From Lentzea flava (GTDB lineage Bacteria > Actinomycetota > Actinomycetes > Mycobacteriales > Pseudonocardiaceae), in NCBI RefSeq assembly GCF_014648475.1, contig NZ_BMRE01000016.1, positions 88,887 to 152,886 on the forward strand: a stretch of 64,000 nucleotides of DNA. Direction: 5' to 3'. A program made the translations under genes and the position numbers. Below are positions 1-7,568 of this stretch, piece after piece (the first letter of the stretch is position 1; each line of letters starts with the position of its first letter). The notes under the pieces were generated by a model that searched no databases, was not told the origin of the DNA, and was given only the letters and a program-made list of their open reading frames with translations.

Positions 1-232
1 TCTCCTGCACAGCGCGCAGCACGCGTCGTGCGCACGCGACGAACACCTCACCCGCCGCGGTCAGTTCGACCCGGCGGCTGGTGCGGTCGAACAACCGTGA
101 TCCGACCGCACGTTCGAGCTGGTTGATCTGGTGGCTGAGACCGGACTGCGCGATGTGGTAGCGCTCGGCGACCCTGGTGAAGCTGAGCTCTTCTGCGATC
201 GCTACCGCGTACTCCATCTGCCGCAGATCCAC
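1..232 (-). CDS. LysR-family transcriptional regulator, 5' part only (runs off the window)
   Basis: About 77 codons of the N-terminal winged helix-turn-helix of a LysR regulator are visible; the effector domain lies beyond base 1. The protein reads VDLRQMEYAVAIAEELSFTR near its start and then has the classic LysR recognition region (AQSGLSHQINQLERAVG, LFDRTSRRVELTAAGE). The GTG at 230-232 is chosen because a GGAG ribosome site lies about eight bases upstream and the LRQMEY-type opening is where LysR proteins begin. Its target cannot be told from the fragment. The small secreted gene upstream is on the same strand, so this is not the usual divergent LysR/target arrangement. Confidence 0.85.
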   Translation of the reverse strand, partial: MDLRQMEYAVAIAEELSFTRVAERYHIAQSGLSHQINQLERAVGSRLFDRTSRRVELTAAGEVFVACARRVLRAVQE

Positions 233-269
233 CGGTGGCTCCGAATCCGTGCCGACACCTGACCGGAGA

Positions 270-512
270 TTACCGCGATCTTCCCGGCCCTTCCGTCACC
301 AGCGAGGAAGCCTGTCCCCAGAGGGCCGCGATGTTCACGTGCTCCAGCACGTCCTCGAAGACGTCGACGTCACCGATCACCACCTGCGGCGCCACGGTCA
401 CGTCGCCCACGTGCACATCACCGACGGACACGAGCGGTGAGGCGTTCGCCGGAGAAGCGGTGACAACGGCGGTCGCGAAGATCAGCGCGCCCAGTGCCGA
501 CGCCTTGCGCAT
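270..512 (-). CDS. small secreted protein of unknown function (80 aa)
   Basis: The protein has a clear signal peptide (MRKASALGALIFATAVVTAS, then cleavage near ANA-S at residues 23-25). The mature part is about 55 residues, rich in Val and Asp, and reads like short beta repeats (VSVGDVHVGDVTV, VVIGDVDVFEDV). A strong GGAGAAGG ribosome site precedes the ATG by a few bases, which supports a real gene. No family is recognised. It is too short and lacks the conserved pattern for a chaplin, although a cell-surface or structural role would fit its composition. It is followed on the same strand by the LysR gene, 37 bp away. Confidence 0.6.
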   Translation of the reverse strand: MRKASALGALIFATAVVTASPANASPLVSVGDVHVGDVTVAPQVVIGDVDVFEDVLEHVNIAALWGQASSLVTEGPGRSR

Positions 513-615
513 GGCCTTCTCCGATCGCTCGCCGACTCGAATTCGATCTTACGGCCGGTACGGGCCGAATCGGTCGGATGCACCCATATAAGACGGTCAG
601 CAGGGATGAGAAGCC

Positions 616-629
616 TGGGAGCGCTCCCA
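616..629. promoter_or_regulatory. CebR operator, distal copy
   Basis: Perfect 14-bp palindrome TGGGAGCGCTCCCA, extended by one base pair on each side (C and G). This is the known actinomycete CebR operator released by cellobiose. It lies 225 bp upstream of an identical copy, in front of the cellobiose transport operon. Confidence 0.9.
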
Positions 630-840
630 GGTTCTGGACCCACGGCAACCCGTCTTCAGGCATCACACCCGGTGGCGCACGACTCGGCCAAAACCTACCC
701 GAGCAGCCGGTCGAAACGCCATAAGTGCACCTCAAGAGGCCTGCAAGCACCGCCAGACCGGCCAGCAACATGCACCTTAGTTACAAGTCGATCAGGACTC
801 CTTGACACCTGGAAGCGCGGTCAATCAGACCCTGCGCGTC

Positions 841-854
841 TGGGAGCGCTCCCA
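841..854. promoter_or_regulatory. CebR operator, proximal copy
   Basis: Perfect TGGGAGCGCTCCCA ending 33 bp before the GTG start of the binding-protein gene, a position where a repressor would block initiation or early elongation. The copy before GH6 at 31321-31334 has almost the same distance to its start codon (35 bp). Confidence 0.93.
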
Positions 855-887
855 GAAATTCGCCGCCGAGACCAGAGGAGTTCTCCA

Positions 888-2171
888 GTGCGTCCCCGCC
901 GTTTGATCAGCGTGCTGGCCTGCGCCGCCATGTCCGCTGTCACCGTCACCGCCTGTGGTTCGGGTGGAGCGACGAACCAGACCGCCGACGGCAAGACCGA
1001 GCTGACCGTCGCCACGTTCAACGAGTTCGGCTACGAGGACCTCTTCAAGGAGTACGAGGCGTCCCACCCCGACATCAAGATCACCCAGCGCAAGGCCGGT
1101 CAGGCCTCTCCCCACCACCAGAACCTCTTCACCAAACTCGGTGCCGGCTCCGGCCTCGCCGACGTCGAGGCGATCGAGGAGGGCTACCTCAGCCAGGTCA
1201 TGTCGAAGTCGAGCCAGTTCAACGATCTCAAGGAGATCGGGCCGAACGTCGACAACCGGTGGCTGAAGTGGAAGACCGACGCCGCCACCACCAAGGACGG
1301 CAAGCTCATCGGCTACGGCACGGACATCGGCCCGCTGGCGATGTGCTACCGCAAGGACCTGTTCGAGAAGGCCGGTCTGCCGTCCGACCCCGAGGCCGTG
1401 AAGTCGTTGTTCGCGACGTGGGACAGCTACTTCGCCGCCGGTGACCAGTTCATCGCCAAGTCCGGCGGCGTGGCCTGGTTCGACAACGCCGCGCAGATCT
1501 TCAACGCCATGCACAACCAGCACGAGGTCGGCTACTTCGACAAGAGCGACAAGCTGGTCGTCGAGTCCAACCCCAAGATCAGGGGCGACTGGGACGCGGT
1601 GACGAAGGCCGTCGCGAAGGGCCAGTCGGCCAAGCTCGTGGCGTGGAGCAACGAGTGGAACACCGGCTTCAAGACCGGCGCGTTCGCCACGAAGACGTGC
1701 CCGTCGTGGATGCTCGGCGTGATCGAGGCGCAGGCCGGCGCGGAGAACGCGGGCAAGTGGGCGGTCACCGAGGCGTTCCCGAACGGGGGCGGCAACTGGG
1801 GCGGGTCGTACCTGACCGTGCCGAAGCAGAGCAAGAACGCGAAGAAGGCCGCCGAGCTGGCCGCCTGGCTGACCGCGCCGGAGCAGCAGATCAAGGCGTT
1901 CAAGGCGAAGGGCACGTTCCCGAGCCAGGTCAAGGCGCTCGAGGACCCCGCCCTGCTGGAGCAGACCAACGCCTACTTCGGGGGCGTGAAGGCCGGTGCG
2001 TTGTTCGCCGCGCAGGCCAAGAAGGTTGCCGCCGCGCAGTACAAGGGCCCTGAGGACGGCCAGATCCAGGAGAACGTGTTCAGCCCCGCACTGCAGTCCG
2101 TCGAGCAGGGCAAGAACACCGACGAGGCCTGGAAGACAGCGGTCCAGGAAGCCCAGAAGGCGGCCAAGTGA
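888..2171 (+). CDS. cebE: cellobiose/cellodextrin ABC transporter, substrate-binding lipoprotein (CebE-like)
   Basis: This is the extracellular sugar-binding component of an ABC importer. The 427-residue protein starts at GTG 888, with an AGAGGAG ribosome site at 874-880. It has a lipoprotein signal ending in VTAC, with the lipidated cysteine at about residue 23, followed by a Gly/Ser tether. The rest is a family 1 solute-binding fold (TELTVATFNEFGY start, MCYRKDLFEKAGLP motif in the first lobe, GGSYLTVPKQSKNAKKAAEL in the second). It is the first gene of a tightly overlapping operon with two permeases, a GH1 enzyme and CebR. Two CebR operators upstream and the GH1 partner argue for cellobiose or cellotriose as ligand; specificity is inferred from context. 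No ATPase gene is present, as usual for Ceb systems that share MsiK. Confidence 0.9.
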   Translation: MRPRRLISVLACAAMSAVTVTACGSGGATNQTADGKTELTVATFNEFGYEDLFKEYEASHPDIKITQRKAGQASPHHQNLFTKLGAGSGLADVEAIEEGYLSQVMSKSSQFNDLKEIGPNVDNRWLKWKTDAATTKDGKLIGYGTDIGPLAMCYRKDLFEKAGLPSDPEAVKSLFATWDSYFAAGDQFIAKSGGVAWFDNAAQIFNAMHNQHEVGYFDKSDKLVVESNPKIRGDWDAVTKAVAKGQSAKLVAWSNEWNTGFKTGAFATKTCPSWMLGVIEAQAGAENAGKWAVTEAFPNGGGNWGGSYLTVPKQSKNAKKAAELAAWLTAPEQQIKAFKAKGTFPSQVKALEDPALLEQTNAYFGGVKAGALFAAQAKKVAAAQYKGPEDGQIQENVFSPALQSVEQGKNTDEAWKTAVQEAQKAAK

Positions 2172-3130
2172 CCGCCCTTCTCACCAAGGAGGTGGACCGC
2201 GAGCGAACCGAGGAGGTTCGTTCGCCGTCCCCGCTCCGGCATCGCCTGTCCAAATTGGACAACAGGGTGTCGCCGTACCTGTTCGTGGCGCCGTTCTTCG
2301 TGTTGTTCGGCGCGGTCGGGCTCTTCCCCCTGCTGTACACGGCCTACGTGTCGCTGTTCGACTGGGACCTGGGTGCGGACGACCCGAAGTTCCTCGGTCT
2401 CGAGAACTACCGGACGTTGTTCACCGACGGTCAGTTCTGGAACGCGCTGTTCAACACCTTCAGCATCTTCCTGCTCTCCAGCGTGCCGCAGGTGATCACC
2501 GCGGTCGTGCTCGCCGCACTGCTCGCCGCCAACCTGCGCGGGCGGACGGCGTGGCGGATGGGCGTGCTGCTGCCCTACGTCGCGTCGCTCGTCGCGTTGA
2601 CGATCATCTTCGGCAACCTGTTCGGCCCGCAGTTCGGACTCGTCAACACCGTGCTGACGACGGTGGGGATCCCGCCGATCGACTGGCAGGCCAACACCTT
2701 CGGCAGCCACGTGGCCATCGCGTCGATGGTCAACTGGCGGTGGACCGGCTACAACGCGCTCATCGTGCTCGCCGCGATGCTCGCCATCCCCCGAGATCTC
2801 TACGAAGCGGCGGTGGTGGACGGGGCCGGCCCGGTGCGGCAGTTCTTCAGCATCACTCTGCCCATGCTCAAGCCGACGCTGATCTTCGTGATCGTCACCT
2901 CGACGATCGGCGGGCTGCAGATCTTCACCGAGCCCAAGCTGTACGACCCGTCCGCCGGCAGCGGCGGCGGTGCCGAGCACCAGTACCAGACCGTCGTGCT
3001 CTACCTGTACCAGTCGGCCTTCCAGCAACTCGATCTCGGTTACGCCTCCGCGATCGCGTGGACGCTGTTCCTGATCGTGATCGCGGTGGCCGGCCTCAAC
3101 TTCTGGCTCACGAGGAGGGCCGTGCGGTGA
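2168..3130 (+). CDS. cebF: cellobiose ABC transporter, permease (CebF-like)
   Basis: MalF-type inner-membrane permease of 320 residues. A cytoplasmic N-terminal tail of about 35 residues leads into a first membrane segment (SPYLFVAPFFVLFGAVGLFP) and about five more. The EAA loop that contacts the ATPase is visible as LYEAAVVDGAGPVRQFFSITLP. The GTG start overlaps the TGA of cebE (GTGA), indicating translational coupling. It pairs with the next permease to form the channel. The ATPase must come from elsewhere in the genome. Confidence 0.9.
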   Translation: MTALLTKEVDRERTEEVRSPSPLRHRLSKLDNRVSPYLFVAPFFVLFGAVGLFPLLYTAYVSLFDWDLGADDPKFLGLENYRTLFTDGQFWNALFNTFSIFLLSSVPQVITAVVLAALLAANLRGRTAWRMGVLLPYVASLVALTIIFGNLFGPQFGLVNTVLTTVGIPPIDWQANTFGSHVAIASMVNWRWTGYNALIVLAAMLAIPRDLYEAAVVDGAGPVRQFFSITLPMLKPTLIFVIVTSTIGGLQIFTEPKLYDPSAGSGGGAEHQYQTVVLYLYQSAFQQLDLGYASAIAWTLFLIVIAVAGLNFWLTRRAVR

Positions 3131-3939
3131 AACGTCCGTCCTTTGTGGTCTACGGGGTGCTGGCCGCGTTCGTGCTGGGCTCGGCGTTCCCGTTCTACTG
3201 GTCCTACCTGGTCGCGAGCCGCGACAACTCCGTGCTCACCGGTGACCTCACGCTCGTCCCCGGCGGCAACTTCTTCGCCAACGCGGCGCGCGTGTTCGAC
3301 ACCATCCCGTTCTGGAAGGGGCTCGGCAACAGCTTCATCGTCTCCGGCACCGTCACGGCGTCGGTGGTGTTGTTGTCGACGCTGGCCGGGTTCGCCTTCG
3401 CCAAGCTGCGGTTCCGCGGCCGGGGCGTGCTGTTCCTGTTCGTCGTCGCGACGCTCGCGGTGCCGACGCAGCTCGGCATCATCCCGCTGTACATGGCGAT
3501 GGCGGAGTTCGGCTGGGCCGGTGAGCTCGAAGCCGTCATCGTTCCCAACCTCGTCACCGCGTTCGGAGTCTTCTGGATGCGGCAGTACCTGATCGACACC
3601 GTGCCCGACGAACTCGTCGAGGCGGCGCGGATGGACGGCTGCAGCCTGTGGCGCGCGTTCTGGCACGTCGCACTGCCCGCGGCCCGCCCGGCTGCCGCGA
3701 TGCTCGGAGTCTTCACGTTCATGCAGTCCTGGAACGACTTCCTGTGGCCGCTGATCGTGCTGACCCCGGACAACCCGACGCTCCAGGCCGCGCTGGAGAA
3801 GCTGCAGAGCGGCTACTACGTCGACTACTCGCTCGTGCTCGCCGGAACGACTCTCGCGACGATTCCGGTCTTGATCGTGTTCCTCGTGCTCGGACGGCAG
3901 ATCGTCGCCGGCGTGATGCAGGGCGCTGTGAAGGGATGA
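3127..3939 (+). CDS. cebG: cellobiose ABC transporter, permease (CebG-like)
   Basis: MalG-type permease of 270 residues with about six membrane segments. The EAA loop reads VEAARMDGCSLWRAFWHVALP, and the C-terminus ends in GRQIVAGVMQGAVKG, a signature of this permease class. The GTG start at 3127 overlaps the stop of cebF. The next gene, the GH1 beta-glucosidase, starts within this gene's stop codon (ATGA), so importer and hydrolase are translationally linked. Confidence 0.9.
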   Translation: MKRPSFVVYGVLAAFVLGSAFPFYWSYLVASRDNSVLTGDLTLVPGGNFFANAARVFDTIPFWKGLGNSFIVSGTVTASVVLLSTLAGFAFAKLRFRGRGVLFLFVVATLAVPTQLGIIPLYMAMAEFGWAGELEAVIVPNLVTAFGVFWMRQYLIDTVPDELVEAARMDGCSLWRAFWHVALPAARPAAAMLGVFTFMQSWNDFLWPLIVLTPDNPTLQAALEKLQSGYYVDYSLVLAGTTLATIPVLIVFLVLGRQIVAGVMQGAVKG

Positions 3940-5312
3940 ATGTGACGGACATCGTTTTCCCGCAGGGATTCCTCTGGGGCGCGGCCACCGCCGCGTTCCA
4001 GGTCGAGGGAGCGACCGATTCGGACGGTCGTACGGACTCCATCTGGGACGTGTTCTGCCGCGTACCGGGCAACGTCGTGGGTGGTGACTGCGGTGAACCC
4101 GCGGCCGACCACTACCGCCGGTTCACGCAGGACGTCCGGATGATGGCCGACCTCGGGCTCAAGGCCTACCGATTCTCCATCGCCTGGCCGCGGGTGCGCC
4201 CGGACGGCGGCGCGGTCAACCAGGCCGGGCTCGACTTCTACCGCCGGCTCGTGGACACGTTGCTGGAGCACGACATCCAGCCGTGGCCCACGCTCTACCA
4301 CTGGGACCTCCCGCAGAAGCTGGAGGACACCGGTGGCTGGGCGACCCGCGACACCGCGTTCCGGTTCGCCGACTACGCCACCGCCGCCGCCGAAGCGCTC
4401 GGCGACCGCGTCACCACCTGGACCACGCTGAACGAGCCCTGGTGCTCGGCGTTCCTCGGCTACGCGGCGGGAGTTCACGCCCCGGGACGCACCGAACCCG
4501 ATGCCGCAGTCGCGGCCGTGCACCACCTGCTGCTCGGACACGGCCTTGCGGCAGAAGCGATTCGAGCCGCCACGCCCTACACGCGCGTGGGCATCACGCT
4601 CAACATGTACCCGATCATCCCCGCCGACCCGTCGTCCGAGGCAGACCAGGACGTCGCGCGGCGGCTGGACGGGTTGCAGCAGCGCATCTTCCTCGACCCG
4701 TTGTTCCGCGGGAAGTACCCGGAGGACGTCCTGGCCGACCTGGACCCGTTCGGCTTCTCCTGGCACGTTCGCGACGGCGACCTCGATCTCATCTCCGCGC
4801 CGCTCGACATGCTCGGCGTGAACTACTACACCGAGCACTTCGTCAGCGCCGAACCCGGCGAGACCGGACCGTCGCCGTGGGTCGGTGTCGGGGACCACTC
4901 GTTCCCCCGCCGCGACGCGCCGGTCACCGACATGGGCTGGGAGGTGCGGCCGGACGGGCTCACGTCCGTGCTGCTGCGGTTGCACGCGCAGTACCCGCGG
5001 CTGCCCCTCTACATCACGGAGAACGGCGCGGCCTTCCGCGACGAGGTCGACGGCAGCGGGATCCAGGATCTCGACAGGACCGCCTACCTTGAGTCCCACC
5101 TGCGCGCCGCACACGACGCGATCGAGATGGGGGTGGATCTGCGCGGCTACTTCTGCTGGTCGCTGCTCGACAACTTCGAGTGGGCCGAGGGGTACGCGAA
5201 GCGGTTCGGCATCGTCCACGTGGACTACGACACCCAGGTCCGGACACCCAAGCTGAGCGCGAAGTGGTTCGCACAGGTGGCGCGCGGCAACGCGCTCGTC
5301 GCCGTACCGTGA
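3936..5312 (+). CDS. bglC: GH1 beta-glucosidase, cytoplasmic (BglC-like)
   Basis: Hydrolyses imported cellobiose and cellodextrins to glucose in the cytoplasm. The 458-residue protein has the GH1 opening FPQGFLWGAATAAFQVEG, the acid/base glutamate in TLNEPW (E167) and the nucleophile glutamate in YITENG (E362). The sugar-binding stretch GYFCWSLLDNFEW lies near the C-terminus. There is no signal peptide. Length and motifs match complete family members. The ATG at 3936 overlaps the cebG stop, and its own stop overlaps the start of cebR, so all five genes form one coupled unit. Confidence 0.95.
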   Translation: MNVTDIVFPQGFLWGAATAAFQVEGATDSDGRTDSIWDVFCRVPGNVVGGDCGEPAADHYRRFTQDVRMMADLGLKAYRFSIAWPRVRPDGGAVNQAGLDFYRRLVDTLLEHDIQPWPTLYHWDLPQKLEDTGGWATRDTAFRFADYATAAAEALGDRVTTWTTLNEPWCSAFLGYAAGVHAPGRTEPDAAVAAVHHLLLGHGLAAEAIRAATPYTRVGITLNMYPIIPADPSSEADQDVARRLDGLQQRIFLDPLFRGKYPEDVLADLDPFGFSWHVRDGDLDLISAPLDMLGVNYYTEHFVSAEPGETGPSPWVGVGDHSFPRRDAPVTDMGWEVRPDGLTSVLLRLHAQYPRLPLYITENGAAFRDEVDGSGIQDLDRTAYLESHLRAAHDAIEMGVDLRGYFCWSLLDNFEWAEGYAKRFGIVHVDYDTQVRTPKLSAKWFAQVARGNALVAVP

Positions 5313-6328
5313 CCGACACCAACGGTCGACGCCCCGGCCCGCGCATCGTGGAGGTCGCGCGCGCGGCCGGGGTGTCGAAGTCGACCGTCTCCCGTGTGAT
5401 CAACGGCAGCACGTACGTCAGTGATCGAGCGCGTCAGGCCGTTCATCTGGCGATCGAGCGCCTCGGCTACAGCCCCAACCACGCGGCGCGGACCCTCGCG
5501 GGCAGCAAGGCGAACGCGATCGCGCTGGTGGTGTCCGAACAGGGCAGCCGCGTGCTGGCGGACCCGTTCTTCGCCGGCGTGCTGCGCGGGGTCCACACGG
5601 AGCTCGCAGGCAGGAGGATCCAGCTCCTGGTCATGATGAGCCGGCAGGAGGACAACGACGACCTGGTGGCCTATCTGAGCGGCGGGCACGTGGACGGCGC
5701 CCTCGTGTTGAGCCTGCACGGGGACGATCCCTTGCCGCGGAGCTTGCAGGCCAGAGGGATGCCGGTGGTCGTCGGTGGCCGTCCTCTCGTCGCCGACGAC
5801 GTCCCGTTCGTGGACGCCGACAACTTCACCGGCGCGTTGCAGGCGACGCGCCACCTCGTCTCGCTGGGCCGCAGGAGGATCGCGACGATCGCCGGCCCGA
5901 GGGACATGGCCGTCGGCATGGACAGGTTGAGCGGGTGGCGGCGTGGCGTGGAGGAGGCACGGCGATCCGCGGATCTGTTGGTGCACAGCGACTTCACGCC
6001 CGACAGCGGCGCACTCGCGATGGAGGAGCTGCTCAGCAGGGCACCGGATCTCGACGCGGTGTTCGTGGCCGCCGACATCATGGCGCTGGGCGCGCTGCGA
6101 GTCCTGCGCGCCGGTGGCAGAAAGGTTCCCGAGGACGTCGCTGTCGTCGGGTTCGACGACTCGGTGCTGGCCGCCACGGCAGTGCCTCCGCTCACCACCG
6201 TGCGGCAGGAGACCGAGACACTGGGCCGCACGATGACGTGGCGGCTGCTCGCGGAGCTGGCCGGCACCGAGGGCCTGCCACCGTCGGTGTTGTTGCCGAC
6301 GTCGATGGTGTTCCGCGCGAGCGCCTGA
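5309..6328 (+). CDS. cebR: LacI-family cellobiose-responsive repressor (CebR)
   Basis: A 339-residue LacI/GalR regulator. The N-terminal helix-turn-helix reads PRIVEVARAAGVSKSTVSRVINGSTYVS, followed by the hinge and a periplasmic-binding-like sensor domain (VVGFDDSVLAATAVPPLTTVRQ near the end). The GTG at 5309 overlaps the GH1 stop codon. Gene order (transport, GH1, regulator) and the TGGGAGCGCTCCCA sites match known CebR systems, in which cellobiose relieves repression of uptake and cellulase genes. Here it probably also controls GH48 and GH6 through the sites at 30732 and 31321. Its 3' end faces the next LacI gene with one base between the stop codons. Confidence 0.9.
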   Translation: MTDTNGRRPGPRIVEVARAAGVSKSTVSRVINGSTYVSDRARQAVHLAIERLGYSPNHAARTLAGSKANAIALVVSEQGSRVLADPFFAGVLRGVHTELAGRRIQLLVMMSRQEDNDDLVAYLSGGHVDGALVLSLHGDDPLPRSLQARGMPVVVGGRPLVADDVPFVDADNFTGALQATRHLVSLGRRRIATIAGPRDMAVGMDRLSGWRRGVEEARRSADLLVHSDFTPDSGALAMEELLSRAPDLDAVFVAADIMALGALRVLRAGGRKVPEDVAVVGFDDSVLAATAVPPLTTVRQETETLGRTMTWRLLAELAGTEGLPPSVLLPTSMVFRASA

Positions 6329-6329
6329 C

Positions 6330-7469
6330 TCAGGTGCGCGGTGCGGGCACCACCGGCGGCGTCGGCGGCAGGGTGCGCGTGCCCGCCCCACTCCTCGACG
6401 GGCGCCGGCCGGCCGTGACGCGCTCGGGGTTGACGGCAGGGTTCGCTCGCCGGGCGAGCATCCGGCCGGGCACCCCGGCCGTGCTCGCCCGCTCCGCCAG
6501 CTCCGGCTCGAGCAAGGTCAGTGACGGAACGGTTTGCCCGTTGAGCTTGGCCACCAGCAACTCCACCGCACGCCTGCCGAGCTCCTCTGCCGGCAACCGG
6601 ATCGAGGTGAACGAGGGCGACGCCTGCTCGGCGAGCCCGTCCGGGCAGATGGCGATCACGGCAACGTCTTCCGGCACCTTGCGGCCCAGCGAGCGCAGGC
6701 CTGCGCCGACCCAGCCGAGTGCGGCCTCGTTGTGCACCACGAGCGCCGTCGTCGACGGGTGAACCCGGAACAGCGCCTGGACGGCCTTCAGCACGGAGTG
6801 GTGGTCACCCGCGGTCGGCATGATCGTCGAGGTGATGCCCCTGCGCATGGCGGCCGCGCTGAAGCCCACCATCGCGCGGTGGGCGAACCCCGTCCTGCGT
6901 TGGTAGACCGGCGTGGGCGCACCGAGAAAGCCGATGTAGCGGTGCCCCGCGTCCGCGAGGTGCTCCACGCAGGCAGCCCCCGCGGCCTCGAAGTCGAAGT
7001 CGACACACGTCAGCCCGGCGGTGGTGGCGGGCTGGCCGATGAGCACCGAGGGCTGGGCGAGCTGGCGCAGCAGCGGCACCCGCTCGTCGTTCATCTCGAC
7101 GTCCAGCACCAGGAACCCGTCGGCCTGGGCGCTGCCCGCGACCCCGCGCAGGCCGTCCACACCCTGGTCTGCCGTCATCAGCAGGACGTTCAGGCCGTGG
7201 CGTCTCGCTGCGGTGACCGCAGCGGTCACCATCCGCATCAACACGGGTACGTACACGCCTTCCCGCAACGGCACCGCCAGTGCCACCACGTTGGTCCGGC
7301 TGGTCGCCGACCCCCTCGCACCCGCGTGTGGGTGGTAACCGAGCACACGAATGCTCTCCAGCACCCTCGACCTGGTCGCCGCGGAAATCGGACGCTTCCC
7401 GGTGAGCACGTAGGAGACAGTGCTCGTAGCGACACCGGCGTGCCGCGCCACGTCGCAGATTGTGATCAT
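6330..7469 (-). CDS. LacI-family transcriptional regulator, probably of the GH3 or hemicellulase system
   Basis: A 379-residue LacI regulator. The DNA-binding head reads ITICDVARHAGVATSTVSYVLTGKRPIS, followed by a sensor domain ending around VPSLTLLEPELAERAS. About 50 extra C-terminal residues rich in Pro, Arg and Thr (RRPSRSGAGTRTLPPTPP) look like a disordered tail, unusual for the family. The start ATG is at 7467-7469; 21 bp upstream lies a perfect 18-bp palindrome (7491-7508) that is a likely autoregulatory operator. The gene follows the GH3 gene on the same strand, so it may be cotranscribed with it. Its half-site TCGAAAC resembles motifs clustered before several cellulase genes in the window. 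Confidence 0.85.
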   Translation of the reverse strand: MITICDVARHAGVATSTVSYVLTGKRPISAATRSRVLESIRVLGYHPHAGARGSATSRTNVVALAVPLREGVYVPVLMRMVTAAVTAARRHGLNVLLMTADQGVDGLRGVAGSAQADGFLVLDVEMNDERVPLLRQLAQPSVLIGQPATTAGLTCVDFDFEAAGAACVEHLADAGHRYIGFLGAPTPVYQRRTGFAHRAMVGFSAAAMRRGITSTIMPTAGDHHSVLKAVQALFRVHPSTTALVVHNEAALGWVGAGLRSLGRKVPEDVAVIAICPDGLAEQASPSFTSIRLPAEELGRRAVELLVAKLNGQTVPSLTLLEPELAERASTAGVPGRMLARRANPAVNPERVTAGRRPSRSGAGTRTLPPTPPVVPAPRT

Positions 7470-7490
7470 TCCACCGCCTCTTCCGCGCCT

Positions 7491-7508
7491 CGTCGAAACG
7501 TTTCGACG
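7491..7508. promoter_or_regulatory. 18-bp perfect palindrome, probable operator of the adjacent LacI gene
   Basis: CGTCGAAACGTTTCGACG is a perfect inverted repeat with a central CG, the usual LacI-family operator symmetry. It lies between the GH3 stop and the start of the LacI gene. Its TCGAAAC half-site recurs in upstream regions at 11433-11457, 26089-26095 and 37249-37255. Confidence 0.7.
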
Positions 7509-7568
7509 ACGTTAATGACTCAATTTCGACAACTCAAGAGCATCTCGGTATTTGTGACGACAAGCTGT

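Larger units (their letters stand above)
513..887. other. intergenic regulatory region upstream of the cellobiose operon
   Basis: These 375 bp separate the small secreted gene (minus strand) from the cellobiose-binding protein gene (plus strand). They hold two perfect CebR-type operators, at 616-629 and 841-854, listed separately. No convincing gene was seen; open frames here are extensions of neighbours. Confidence 0.6.
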